This document shows positions 26,050 through 64,000 of a stretch of DNA of 64,000 nt, piece by piece. This DNA comes from Hemicordylus capensis (Eukaryota; Chordata; Lepidosauria; Squamata; Cordylidae). The stretch lies in the NCBI RefSeq assembly GCF_027244095.1, contig NC_069671.1, positions 11,810,482 to 11,874,481 of the forward strand. The letters are read 5' to 3'. Position 1 is the first letter of the stretch, and the number at the start of each line of letters is the position of its first letter. The notes under the pieces were generated by a model. That model ran no database searches, had not been told where the DNA came from, and was given only the letters and a program-made list of their open reading frames with translations. Made by a program: the position numbers and the translations under genes.

Positions 26050-26232
26050 ATTTATTCCTTTAGGCAGGCATGCAAACCTTTACAAAAGAAAGAATGGTAT
26101 TATTCATGATTATTCATTTAGGCAGGCATGCAAACTTTTGCAAAAGAAGGAATGCTGCGTTTATTATTAATAATAACTAATAATAATTTTAATTCATTTA
26201 AACAGACATGCACGCTTTTGCAAAAAGACTGC
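26050..26232. repeat. Three spaced, diverged copies of a short unit between tRNA genes
   Basis: The pattern TTTAGGCAGGCATGCAAAC followed by TTT-CAAAAGAA-GAATG occurs near 26061 and 26116, and in a more diverged form (AACAGACATGCACGC) near 26200. Spacing is about 55 and 85 bases. No family recognised. Confidence 0.6.
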
Positions 26233-26616
26233 TGAGAAGGAACATTTCTGGTACTATCCCGCAAGCGCAATTTGTGCATTTCAGGAAAGGAGGGAACGAG
26301 CAAACCGGTAGATTTTAGAAGGTTTCGAAAGCCTAAATACAACCACGTTTCTTTTTAGGCAGACTCCCTCTCTCGCAAACGCAATATTCCCCTCAGTCAA
26401 AACATCGCAACAGGGGGAATGGCTTTGGGCCCTTTTGCCAACTACATACAATAAGACGAGCGTGCATGTTGGAAAAAGTTCGGTCCCGGGGTTGGGGGTT
26501 TCTCTTTTATGGTGCAGTCATTGAACCATTCATTGTATCTCATTCTTCCACGACACTGACAATGTGAAGTATAAATGTGAAAGGTAGAGTTCGGAGCAGC
26601 TGGAACAAAAAGAACC

Positions 26617-26689
26617 TGCCGAAACCCGGGATCGAACCAGGGACCTTTAGATCTTCAGTCTAACGCTCTCCCAACTGAGCTATTTCGGC
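26617..26689 (-). tRNA. tRNA-Phe(GAA): tRNA-Phe (anticodon GAA)
   Basis: A 73-nt gene: acceptor GCCGAAA/TTTCGGC, D arm AGCTCAGTTGGGAGAGC, anticodon loop CTGAAGA, T arm with GGTTCGATCCC, discriminator A. TTTTT follows just downstream on the - strand. Confidence 0.97.
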
Positions 26690-27300
26690 TGATGATAGCA
26701 TGTTGTTTTGTGCAACAATATTTGATCATGCCAGCTAGTTTTTGCATTTGTTTAGAGTGTAAACCAGTTATATGTCCCTTTCGTTAAAAATTCCCCTCCT
26801 TTTCGCAACCTTTACATTATTTCGCTGTAAACAAAGCCCATAACTCTACTGATTATTTATTTATCATTTATATTCCTCTTGATATGTATCTAGATAATGT
26901 TAGATTGCCTATTATCTAGGTAATTCCAAGTATAATATATTGATTTCTTGCAGATCTGCGCGGGCATACTTTTTATTGCATGTCTGTATTATTGATCTGC
27001 AAGGGGTGATCGGCTGTTTCACCCCTTGGGGTCATTACGATTGTATACATTTTAGTTTCGCATAGAAACTTTGCATTTCATAGTCTTGTGGCCGGAAAGC
27101 ATATGCCCCACAATAACAGAGCTTGTTTATCCTTTGCATCCGAGCATGCATAGCTGAGCGTCAGCCTATGGTCTGCCCAAAAAGTCCTTGCTTTTGCTTT
27201 AGCAAAATTACACCAAATTAACAACAAATATGGTGAAGAGAGAACACGAACACTTTCTAAAGTGTTGCACCTGGAGAAAGTGAAATAAAAACCATACCAC

Positions 27301-27372
27301 CTCCCCGTCGGGGAATCGAACCCCGGTCTCCCGCGTGACAGGCGGGGATACTTACCACTATACTAACGAGGA
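27301..27372 (-). tRNA. tRNA-Asp(GTC): tRNA-Asp (anticodon GTC), second copy
   Basis: Identical over all 72 nt to the copy at 25848, with unrelated flanks. TTTTT follows on the - strand. Confidence 0.97.
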
Positions 27373-27694
27373 AATGCTTGAAAAGCAGCTTTGGAAAAAA
27401 CTGTGATAGAGCAAGAAGGCTTGTTTAGCTTGCAAAAGCGCACTTGATTAAATCCGTCAAGAACCCAAGTAAAAGTGTTAATTACAAGGCTTCACATTAA
27501 GTGCGTTTCTACGGGAAAGCATTGCACAAGCCGTAGGGGACATCAGATTGTCCCAGCGAATCCAGGAGATGGTTGGACGCCCAAACGAGTCATTCGCGGC
27601 CGGGGGCAGACAGAATTTTGCGTGTGAAAGCAGATGAGTGCATGCTGCTTGTTACGTGGTTGCTGGCGCATTGGAGAAGGCAGAACACAATACA

Positions 27695-27830
27695 GTTGAT
27701 TGATTTTTTTTGTACCGCCTTTCATAAGGCGCCCCAAGGCGGTTTACAAAAGTAAAAATACAATGACTCCATAAACATCACAGTTATGTTTATGGAGAAA
27801 CTTTAAAAAAACTTGAAAAGAAAAATAAGT
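27695..27830 (-). repeat. LINE 3'-end fragment
   Basis: Antisense match to the L2/CR1-type 3' end seen elsewhere in the window (a 'ccgcc...aaggcggtttacaaa' core). It sits about 50 bases before the + strand tRNA-Ala gene. Confidence 0.5.
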
Positions 27831-27882
27831 AGAACATTTCGATGACTTTGTGCTTCCTTTTTGAATTACTTTTTTTCAACTG

Positions 27883-27954
27883 GGGGATGTAGCTCAGTGG
27901 TAGAGCGCATGCTTTGCATGTATGAGGCCCCGGGTTCAATCCCCGGCATCTCCA
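27883..27954 (+). tRNA. tRNA-Ala(TGC): tRNA-Ala (anticodon TGC), second copy
   Basis: Identical over 72 nt to the copy at 25297 but on the + strand, so the two Ala genes bracket the cluster in inverted orientation. CTTTTT follows directly. Confidence 0.97.
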
Positions 27955-28448
27955 CTTTTTCCCACTACCTAGAATTGTAGTTTTTTAAAAAAAATAGATA
28001 ACCAAGAGACTCTTTTTGCAGCAAGGTGATTTATTTCAATCTCATAAGGTCATCTTGTGAATTGCAATAACTCTGCTTTTCTTTTCTGTACTCTGTTTAT
28101 AAGCTGGCTGTGGACCATAATAAAATTTGACTGACTGACTAATTACAACTAATTAACTGCTGGCCTCTGAAATAATTTGAAAGCTATGGTTTCTGCTATT
28201 AACAATTTAGATGTCACTTTTCCACCCTAAAAAGTCCTCAAAGTGGTTCACACTGCAAAAGGAATGAGAATACAGTTCTCCATCTCAAAGAGGTCTAAAA
28301 ATAAGCTCCAAGGAGATGCTAAGCACAGCTACTGGGTGAGATGTTATGCTAGGTTGAAGATGTCATAAGATTCTTTATTGTTTTAAGCATCCGTCCCCCC
28401 CTTCCGCAACCCACGAAAAGCCCTGACAAGTTTACAGGTGAATGACTA

Positions 28449-28878
28449 GGAGCCTGGTCTCACGATCAGTGAGACCCGGTTGGGGGCGCTGAGTGGGGAT
28501 AGCGGGCTAAGCCCCGCCCATGAGCATGGCTGGAGCCCTGGGGGGCTGGACTGTCCCAGCAAGCTCCAGCATGCCCTGCACGAGCACACAGGGCATGCTG
28601 GCGAGACCCCCGGAGCTGAGAGCCTGCTTTTCACCTCCCCTCTGGGGGTCTCCTTGTGAGTAGGCACGGGGCAGAGCCACACCACGGTTACTCACGATCT
28701 TCAAAACCAGGTTTGCGGAGTGCTCGCTCCGCAAACCTGGTTTCAGGGCAGGGGTTCTTGAGCGGGTTACGCGCTCTATAACCACCAGGCTTGCAGCCAA
28801 GCCTGGTGGTTCTGACGATCGCAGAAAATCGGGCTAGCAGAGGCTAGCCCGATTTTCTGCGATCGTGAGAATAGCCCC
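28449..28878. mobile_element. Multi-hairpin MITE, copy 1
   Basis: About 430 bp bounded by ends of the form ...GTCTCACGATC and GATCGTGAGAATAGCCCC, which are inverted repeats of each other. Inside are at least five separate stem-loops: one at the left end, one around 28566-28600, one around 28715-28745, one around 28780-28812, and a 22-bp stem at about 28818-28866. It has no coding capacity. It is clearly homologous to 54006-54435. Target duplications are not clear, so the superfamily is unknown. Confidence 0.75.
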
Positions 28879-28879
28879 A

Positions 28880-29648
28880 CTGTCTCTTTGCACCAGTGTG
28901 CAGCTAATAATGATGCAGTCGAGTAGCGGAAGAAAAATTAAATGTTTAATTTATTTCAGTACTTTGCATCATTAGAATACAAAAACACAGTTTACAAACA
29001 CAGACTATTGCAACATATCTGTACACATCCAGGCAGCCACTCTGGCTGTATTTCCAAACATCATTAGCTTAGTTGTCCCCCAGAAGGAAACATCATGCCT
29101 TTTCCCTCAGGGAGATTTATTTACCTTTTACACACCAGTTCCTGCCTTCCCGCTGGGAGAGGACTGTTATGGGCTGTACTCAAATGTTTGTGCTATTCTG
29201 GAGCGGCATGAAATGGTTCAGGGAAGCATCTCCTTCCTCCCATGGCAACTGCACAAGGTGCATCAGAAATACCTGTGCGTGTTTTTGCATGTGCTTCTGG
29301 TCCAAAATGGCCTCGTGTAGCGGTTTTACTACTTCACATTGAAGTGCAAACGTATCTTTTAAAAGCTGTAAGTGAAAAACAAAATCCAATCGAGAACATC
29401 TGTATATATGTTCCTCAGTGTGCATGAATCTGCTCTCTGCATTGAATTTCAGTCCGTTTGTTCATGCAAGTGCATGTACCAAACACCTGGGAGGTGCTTC
29501 TCTATGGCAAATGAATATTGCCTGCTGCTCTTTGGATAAACCAATCCTTTTCACTCAACAAATTGATATTTCATTTCCTTCTGTATCAGCCATCACCAAG
29601 TCCAGGGAGATTCATGTAGAATAGGACCAGGACAGCTTGCTTGAGAAT
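28880..29648 (-). other. DHX37: DHX37 3'UTR and polyadenylation signal
   Basis: After the stop codon at 29651-29649 the - strand reads AATAAA at 28955-28950, giving a 3'UTR of about 0.7 kb that ends close to the MITE. The span 27960-28440, beyond it, holds only A/T-rich sequence and no gene I recognise. Confidence 0.55.
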
Positions 29649-57121
<27,473 letters not shown>

Positions 57122-58100
57122 TGGGGAGATCGAGGAGAACGCCACCCACGTGGAGCCCCCACACGCAGCAAGCCCAGCGCTTCCGGTTTCTGCCAGGAGC
57201 CCGATCTCGCGAGAACTCAGTCCAGAGGGCCGTATGTAAATGAGAAGGCGGGGAAGCTCGGGAAGGGCGGTGACGTCAGCGGAGGCGGGAAGCAGCTGCC
57301 CTTCAATCTTAGAAGGATGCGGAGGTCTGCGAAGCTGCAGAAATAATAAAGGAATGAGAATGGCGAATATTTTTGCTAGTGAGATCTCCTTTCCTTTTCT
57401 TGCAGTGGGTTTCAGGCGGGCCAAAGGAGAAATAATAATATGTTTTCTTATCTGTGGGCCATTTTGCTTGCCCTAGGATGAGCAAAGGTCAGGTCCCTGC
57501 CCCGAGGAAGCTTACAATCTGCTTTTGGAAAGGATTTTATCCGTTTGGAAAGGATTTGTTCTGCAAAATTGTTTTGTTTTTTTAATTCCCCTTTTAAAAC
57601 TGCAGTTTGTTTGTTTTTAATTACGGGATACCGCTATCAGGTGGTATCTAAGTATGATAGACAAAACGGTAAGCATGGAGAGGATTGAAACCAGGAACAA
57701 AGAGGTAAAGGCGGCAAGTGTAACTAAACAACACAGGGTGGAAAGGAACATAAGGCGCTTACGGCGACACGCAGCCCTGGCTGCTCACCCCAACCGGGCC
57801 GCCACCACCCCCGCTGCCCGTGAGTGACCCCGGAGGGCGGATGAAAACTGGACCACGGCACCGCCCGGCTGTCAGGCGCCCGCCCGCCCGAGAGGAGGCC
57901 GCCATCAGGGGGCGCTGCTGCCTCGCCGGCAAAAGAGCGGCCGTGGGAGGGACACTCTAGGGAAGTGGCGGTGGCGGGAGTCGGGACGCGAAAGAGCGGC
58001 AAGTCGGAGCCGCAGTAGCGGCGGCACCAGCAGCACCACCACCTCCCGGCTTCGGCCGCCGCTCGGACGGAGCAGGCCGAGGGAGGGAAAGGGCAGAGCC
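57122..58100. promoter_or_regulatory. Divergent GC-rich promoter region of DHX37 (-) and BRI3BP (+)
   Basis: The two start codons are 979 bases apart, head to head. GC- and CpG-rich sequence covers 57020-57330 and 57750-58340, with an A/T-rich gap (about 57340-57720) between. That may mean two neighbouring CpG islands rather than one shared core. The same head-to-head order exists in human. No TATA box is obvious on either side. Start sites cannot be fixed from sequence. Confidence 0.7.
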
Positions 58101-58325
58101 ATGGCCGCGGCGGCGGGCCGCAGCAGGGGCGGGCCGAGACCGGCGCTCCTGGTGGGGCTGCTGCTGCTGGCGCTGCTGCTGCTGCTGCTGGCGGGCCCCG
58201 GCGTACGGTCGGCGCGGAGCCGCGGCGGCGCCGACAAGCAGAACAGCCTGCGGCGGGCGGCCAGCGGCGTCTACCAGGGTGTCAGCGGCCTGCTGGGCGA
58301 GGAGAACGTGCGCGCCCTGCAGAAG
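58101..58325 (+). CDS. BRI3BP: BRI3BP exon 1, residues 1-75
   Basis: Starts MAAAAGRSRGGPRPALLVG and ends EENVRALQK; donor gtagcg. The Leu run is encoded by a CTG/GCTG-rich, slippage-prone stretch. Confidence 0.94.
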
Positions 58326-61300
58326 GTAGCGCGGCGGCGGCAGGGAGGCCTGTTCTCCCACCCCCTTCTTCCTCTTCTTTTCTTTCCCACCCGCTTCCCC
58401 TGTTGCATTTCATGGCGGGGGGGGGGGGTATTGCTGGTCTGGTGGCAGCACGCGTGGGTGGGGTGCCCCCTTAGCTAAGCGGGGTCTGTCCTGGTTTGCA
58501 TTTGACTGGGAGGCTGCATGCCCTGCGAGCGCTGCTGTGAACCGTCTTTGGGCCCTCTGAGTGAGGCGGTATAAAAACGGAATGAATGCAGGGTTTCTTA
58601 ACCTTGGGGCCCCCAGATGTTGATGGACCACCGCTCCCATCATCCCCTTTGTGGTGGGAGGTGATGGGAGTTGTAGTCCATCAACAACCAGCTGTGTTTG
58701 GACCACAACTCCCATAATTCCCAGCCACAGTGGCCAATAGCCAGGAATTATGGGAGTTGTAGGCCAGCATCTGCAGGAGGACCAAAGTTGAGCAGCCATG
58801 CCTTAGGAGATGGGGTCTCTCCATATTCTTATCGCCTTAGACTCAACGATACCGAGCTAGATGGTGGTACACAGTTTAAAATATGACAAATAGAAAGCAG
58901 GATGAAATGAGCTGCTCTGGCAACTACAGGATACTTGGCACTTTTGCCTTGAGAACGAACTTCTATCTTGGCAGATTTGGAATTATCCACTCTCTAAGGA
59001 CTCACCTCTTTAAGGACTTCCCTGACACAGCAGGGAAATGCTTGACAAACAAGCAGAAGGTTGCCAGTTAGAATCTCTGCTGTTATGTTTCCTAGACTAT
59101 GGGAAACACTTCTATTGGGCATCAGCGATATAGGAAGATGCTGAAAGGCATAATCTCATACTCTGCAGGAGGCGGCTCTGGCACCCACAGAGCCCTGTGG
59201 TTTTCTTTGGTAGAAGTCGAAATCGATTCGACGGCACACTTTCCCTTTAAGGACTCAAATGGGCTAAAGTTATGCGTAGCCATACTTCTTAATTTATCTG
59301 ATATTTTATGCGTATGTGATGTGATTTTATGTTCTATTTATAATAGATATTTTAAACGTTAAATGCATTAGTATATTATGTTTTAATTCTTTTTGGGTTA
59401 CTTGTATTAGGTGTGAATCCAACACACATTTGGTATATGCCTTAAGTGGTGCAGCGGGGAAATGCTTTACTTACAAGCAGAAGGTTGCCATTTCGAATCC
59501 CCGCTGGTACTATATCAGGCGGCCATGATATAGGAAGATGCTGAAAGACATCATCTCATATTGTGCAGGAGGAATCAATGGTCAATTTCTCCTGTATTCT
59601 ACCAAAGAAAACCACAGATCTCTGTGGGCGCCAGGAGTCGAAATCGACTTGATGGCACGCTTTACCTTTACTTGTTTTATAACATTGACGGTTCTATTCT
59701 GAATTCAGTTATTTTCTTCTGTTGTACTATTTGTATAGCCTTTTCTTCTATGGCTCTAACAATTCTATGTTTTTATTTTGTGCTATGACTTGTAACCATC
59801 TTTTGTTGGAATTTATGTTCTGTTCCCTGGTTTTAACAGTTCTGTTCGTTCTACTTGATTAATAACTTCAACTATTTTATTCTGAATTCAATTCAATTCC
59901 AGACTAGTTAGTCATAACGAAACAACAAGTATATGAGACAAATTAGTCATGACTAATTTAGCGCTCATTAATTTCAATACAACTTAGTCATGACTAACTT
60001 AGTCAGGATCCTGCTCTGTGGCTTTAACCATGCTATTTTTATTATTTCATGCTGTGACTTGAGAAACTAAGCTGTAAGGCCATTGTGATTCCTTCCTAAC
60101 ACTTTGCATCTCTGCTGTTCTGATTTGAGGCTAATGGGAATGGTATAAGGCTCTGGCTGTGGGGAGAAACTTTGTGTTGTCAAGAGAAATCACTCTGTGG
60201 TTCTGCTCTGCTTTTGCAAGTTTTTCTCCAGGCTGACAGAGCGATTTGTATATGGAGTGGATGTTCTAGTCGATACATTCTGGAGAATATGGACTGATCT
60301 CCTGGATGTCCTTGGGATTGATGGTAGGTGTGAAGGGCAGAAATAATATCTACTGGGAATCTCTGGTGGACAGATGGGGGCTTATTTGAAAGGCTTACAT
60401 CCTCTGGACACAGGCATTTATAGTAAATTAATACTGTATATGAAGGGGAGTTGAAGACTATTGATACTTCACAGGGTTGTTGTGAGGAGGAACCTAAGTA
60501 TGTAGTACACTGCTCTGGGCTCCTTGGAGGAAGAGCGGGATAGAAAAATGTAAAATAAATACATAAATACTCATTTACATCAATCAGTGGCAGCAATAGA
60601 AGCGGCTCCAGTTCACACAGAAGCCCCCCAGGTGACTGTACCAGCTGGAAGTGTCATGGGAGGCATTTCAGATGATCCAGCTCTGCAGATCCTTGGAGGC
60701 TTTCACAACACAATCCTATGCCTATTTACCTTATTGTAAATAAATAGTAAACCTTATTGAGTTCAGTTGTCCCTACTTCTGAATAACTATGCACAGATTG
60801 TTCTGTTAATATGTCTCTTGTATTTATTGTGTATTTTGAAGAGTTTGTGGGTGCATTTTTGCAAAAGGAAGTCATACTTTCCAATTACCCTCAGATACCA
60901 TATTTTGCTGACACAGTTCTGCCACTGAAAATAGTTGAATGAACTACTTTTTACACTGAAATATGCTGGGAGGATTTTTTAAAATTGTATTTAGTAGCAG
61001 AAATTCTGAAGATAATCATATTTTAACCAACATGCCCAAGAGAAGCAGCAGATCTTTTTCAGATTCAAATTTACTATATATGTAAATGAATGTTAGAACA
61101 TAAGAACAGCCCTGCTGGATCAGGCCCAAGGCCTATCTAGTCCAGCATCCTGTTTCACACAGTGGCCCACCAGATGCCTCTGGGAAGCCCACAGGCAAGA
61201 GGTGAGGGCATGCCCTCTCTCCTGCTGTTGCTCGCCTATATCTGGTATTTAGAGGCATCTTGCCTATAGCTCTCAGACGAGCAGCCATCGATAGACCTAT

Positions 61301-62049
61301 CCTCCATGAATTCGTTTAAGCCCCTTTTTGTTTAAAGTTGAAATCCCACAAATTTCAAACTGCTCCTTTACTTCCTCTTCCCCAACACATTAATAAAACA
61401 TTTTTTTATTTATTTATATATAGATAGATAGATATAAATTTATTGAACCTGCCTGTAAGTGTGATCTATGCAAAATGACTTTGCCTAGTCAATGATGGGC
61501 CTCACTTACTGGTTTGGTCATACTTCTTATTTTAAAAAAAAAAAAAGGTGGGGGCGGGGGGGACTACCATTCTCAATAGCTCCAGGCAGCAGCTCTCTCT
61601 GACAAAGCTTTATCTGTGTTTTCTTTGCAGCTTCCAACTGGTCCCATTATTTCAGCCCCGGAGCGGTCACGAACAACCCCACCCTCGCCCTTCTGCTGAT
61701 CGGTGCTGTACTCCTTGCCTATTGGTTTGTGTCTCTGTTCCTTGGGTTCTTTTTCTATCTCCTGCATGTGCTGTGTGGCCGGTTCTTCTGGATTGTGAGG
61801 GTCTCCCTCTTTGCACTTTCCTGCGTCTACATCCTCCAGAAGTACGAAGGCGAGCCTGAGCACGCAGCGCTCCCACTGTGCTTAGTCGTGGCCGTCTACT
61901 TCATGACTGGGCCGGTCGGCTTCTACTGGAGGAGGAACAGCCACAGCACCCTTGAGGAGAAGATCGACCACCTTGACAGCCAGATCAGACTCCTAAATAT
62001 ACGTCTCTCGAGAGTGATCGAAAACATGGACAGGGGTGGCGACCAGTGA
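58101..62049 (+). CDS. BRI3BP: BRI3BP, BRI3-binding protein (complete; exons 58101-58325, 60221-60323, 61631-62049; 248 aa)
   Basis: BRI3BP is a multi-pass membrane protein reported at the ER and mitochondria and linked to p53 stability and drug-induced death; its molecular role is not well known. Three exons join in phase to 248 residues (human about 251). Residues 1-45 hold a Leu-rich hydrophobic segment, a signal peptide or anchor. Then come NSLRRAASGVYQGVSGLLGE and, from exon 2, FFSRLTERFVYGVDVLVDTF. Exon 3 encodes hydrophobic spans around ALLLIGAVLLAYWFVSLFLG and FFWIVRVSLFALSCVYIL, the conserved KYEGEPEHAALPLC, a further span VVAVYFMTGPVGFYW, and a C-terminal coiled coil (LEEKIDHLDSQIRLLNIRL). 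The ATG context (gagccATGg) is good. Divergent from DHX37. Confidence 0.96.
58436..58588 (+). repeat. Chimeric SINE: 5S-like head with L2-like tail
   Basis: The head 'ttagctaagcggggtctgtc' switches at about 58535 to 'gtgaaccgtctttgggccct' and 'gaggcggtataaaaacgg', an L2-type 3' end, instead of the usual body. Confidence 0.6.
58589..58801. mobile_element. BRI3BP: Two joined hAT-like MITEs in BRI3BP intron 1
   Basis: The left piece begins CAGGGTTTCTTAACCTTGG and resembles 45760; the right piece ends AAAGTTGAGCAGCCATG and resembles 45904. Each lacks its inner end, so this is a fusion or a nested pair. Confidence 0.6.
59015..59255 (+). repeat. SINE with tRNA-like head and BovB-like tail
   Basis: 'acaagcagaaggttgccagt' head; the tail 'agtcgaaatcgattcgacgg' with cacactttccc is the BovB-type end of Sauria-SINE-like elements. 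Confidence 0.75.
59438..59672 (+). repeat. SINE with tRNA-like head and BovB-like tail
   Basis: Second copy of the same family about 420 bases further on; tail 'gtcgaaatcgacttgatggc'. Confidence 0.78.
60221..60323 (+). CDS. BRI3BP: BRI3BP exon 2, residues 76-110
   Basis: Acceptor tgcaag, donor gtaggt. Encodes RLTERFVYGVDVLVDTFWR and TDLLDVLGID. Confidence 0.92.
60460..60575 (+). repeat. SINE tail (7103 family)
   Basis: 'cacagggttgttgtgagg' to 'gaagagcgggatagaaaaat', then A/T-rich. The head is missing. Confidence 0.6.
61085..61335 (-). repeat. CR1 LINE 3' fragment
   Basis: 'ctgctggatcaggcccaagg', 'tccagcatcctgtttcacac' and 'cctatcctccatgaattcgt', antisense. About 295 bases before BRI3BP exon 3. 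Confidence 0.7.
61631..62049 (+). CDS. BRI3BP: BRI3BP exon 3, residues 110-248 and stop
   Basis: Acceptor ttgcag. Contains the main membrane spans and the C-terminal coiled coil; TGA at 62047-62049. Confidence 0.95.
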
Positions 62050-63130
62050 AGTGAAAGGTTTAGCCCATCTTGACACCAGCGCTCTAAGAAATCGCGAAGA
62101 CCTGTCTCTTTGGTTTGTGAAAAGCTAGCGAAGCGACAAGCTGGCACCGGGTAATCAATGTGCAACATTAAACCATTAACTGTAGCTCTATCTAGACAAC
62201 ACACTGAAAGAAAAAACACAAAGACACCTGCAAGATAAGATTCTTTAGCAGTATATTCAGAGGTTTTCCTCCATGAGTAGAATTTTATCTGCTTACTTTT
62301 TCCAGGCATTTAAAACCTATTTTGTAAAAACGGTTTTTATAAAGGCATATTGAGTAGTCTATTTAAAAATAATTTAAAAATTCAACGGAGCTGGGTGCAG
62401 ATTTGGCATTTAACAGAAGGAAGAAAGGCTTAATTCTGCCAAGAGCTTCTCTTAAGAAATGTTGTCTGTGGGGGTCAGCTTGCTTTTTTTTGTTTTTTGT
62501 TTTGCTTTCACAAAGTGTTCGACATCTTATTTTTTTGCTTTCACCAGTGACTTAATTTCCTTGCCTCAAGTTGCCTTTTTCATAGAATCACAGAAAAAGC
62601 CATCTCTTCTAGTTAGATCGGAAAATGGCTTGCCATGGCTTTTAACCAGAGGTGGGGGCCCACCGCCAGACCTTTAAAGCCAAAAATGAGTTTTCTTTTG
62701 TGAGTGTGAGTGTGTCCCACCCCCAGTAGCTAGTCATATTAGTCACAGACCATCCTAATGGACTGCAGCCAGGAGCTTCCCTATATGCACAGACCTGCCC
62801 TGTCTCTTAAAGGCATTCCTCATTCATTTCAGCAGAGAAGAGAGCTGTGCACATGTCAAAAACCACCTCTTTTCTCCACTGCAGTGAATCCACTTACACA
62901 GGAGTTTGGTTGATCAAAGGTGTAAGGGTGCCAACCGCCAGGAATATCTCTCGTAAAAGCCCTCCTGCCACAAAAGCAACTCTTTCGACTTGAGCAGGAG
63001 ACGCCCAGTGACTGCAGAATTAGCTTTAAGTTCAGATAAAAATGGCTGGAAAGGAGGAAATAGTGTACAGTGGTAGAAGACGGATAATGTAGTGTTGACC
63101 TTTGCAATAAAACCCTTTCCAAGCAGAAGT
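62050..63130 (+). other. BRI3BP: BRI3BP 3'UTR with polyadenylation signal
   Basis: AATAAA lies at 63106-63111, about 1.06 kb after the stop. A later one is near 63300, so a longer form is possible. No other gene is visible in 63130-64000. Confidence 0.55.
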
Positions 63131-64000
63131 CATTTTAAAATACAAATGATTATGCATTGTCCTTAAGAAAAGGAAAATTGAAAACCAAGCCTCAGGATCC
63201 ATAGATGGTTTCATTAAGAGACAAAAACAAAAAAAGGCAGTAGATAAGAACACTTGCAATGGTGTTCTTGCTGAAATCTTTCTCAGGACCAATACGCGGC
63301 AATAAATTAATCCAATTGCTAAAGCTTACCTCCAGGTAGATCCAGTGCTTTTTTTGCTTGAAGTCTCTGAAGGAAGGAAAACCATTGCTTTTCAGGGTCA
63401 GTTGAGGATAGTTCCAGGGACCCACCAGTTTGCCATCAGAGGCAAGAGGCTGTGTATGGGTGGGGTGGAGTGTCTGGTCTGGTCTTCCTACTGACCACCT
63501 GACTTCTAGAGCAGTATGTGACATCTCAGGCTATTGAAGCGGCTGTATTGTTTTTGGTAAACTGCACGTGTGACCGTAACCTGCTCACATGATCAAGCTA
63601 GTATATCAGAGTGCTGGCTTGGCACAATTTGCTATTTGCTGGCATGCCCAGAAAGAAAGGCAGCCTCAGAAAAAGAGCAGTGGAGAGGTATTTCAGCTGT
63701 TTGGAGTCAATAGTTGCAGAGAGCCTCATGCAGGATTTGTGATATGAATGGTGCCCCTGAGTAAAGCATTCTACGGGGGAAATGGCCCTTGGTTGCTACA
63801 GAACCAAGACTCTCCTGCTTCCAAGTACTCAGTGATTTCAGGAACATTAAGTAGCCTGCATGCTCCTTGAGACTCGGGAGGAGAAAAATGAAAGAGCAAG
63901 GAAGCCCATGTGAAATGCTCAGCTAAATCCTGACTCTGAACACTCACGCTTCCTCACACAAGTGGAGCTGGGCAGGATTCTGCCAGCTTTGGCTGGATGA

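Noticed and set aside
28449-28878. The strong hairpins as transcription terminators or structured RNAs
   Set aside because: The same series of hairpins recurs at 54006 with the same ends, so a mobile element explains them better.
58101-58478. BRI3BP as a 125-aa single-exon protein
   Set aside because: Homology stops at VRALQK exactly at a GT donor, and exons 2 and 3 continue it in phase.

Overview
This is vertebrate nuclear DNA, almost certainly from a squamate reptile (lizard or snake). It has spliced genes with GT-AG introns, and long introns filled with squamate-type repeats: SINEs with 5S-rRNA-like or tRNA-like heads, SINEs with a BovB-like tail, CR1 and L2 LINE pieces, and hAT-like MITEs. 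No prokaryotic features, CRISPR array or operon are present. I cannot name the species.

Layout, left to right. (1) 1-16.7 kb: the 3' four coding exons (EFLCD... onward) of AIF1L on the + strand; its first two coding exons should lie left of the window. (2) 19.6-22.1 kb: UBC, the polyubiquitin gene, on the - strand. It has seven head-to-tail ubiquitin units plus one extra Ile, a 5'UTR intron with a YY1-type site, and a TATA promoter. (3) 25.3-28.0 kb: five intact tRNA genes (Ala-TGC, Asp-GTC, Phe-GAA, Asp-GTC on the - strand, then Ala-TGC on the + strand), each followed by a T-run. (4) 29.6-57.1 kb: complete DHX37 on the - strand. I resolved 27 coding exons whose phases all match, giving 1142 aa. 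(5) 57.1-58.1 kb: a GC-rich divergent promoter. (6) 58.1-63.1 kb: complete BRI3BP on the + strand, 3 coding exons, 248 aa.

The order UBC - tRNA cluster - DHX37 - BRI3BP matches human 12q24.31 as I remember it. AIF1L is on human 9q34, so the AIF1L-UBC junction is the one unexpected neighbour. The genes do not form a single pathway: AIF1L is an actin-binding EF-hand protein, UBC supplies ubiquitin, the tRNAs and DHX37 serve translation and small-subunit ribosome assembly, and BRI3BP is a membrane protein.

The most unusual material is in the repeats: a multi-hairpin MITE family whose stems differ between copies in a compensating way, two hAT-like MITEs inserted into the same 8-bp target inside a SINE, 5S-headed and tRNA-headed SINEs sharing one body, a 130-150 bp tandem repeat, and a period-two pattern among the ubiquitin units. 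I found no convincing new protein-coding system.
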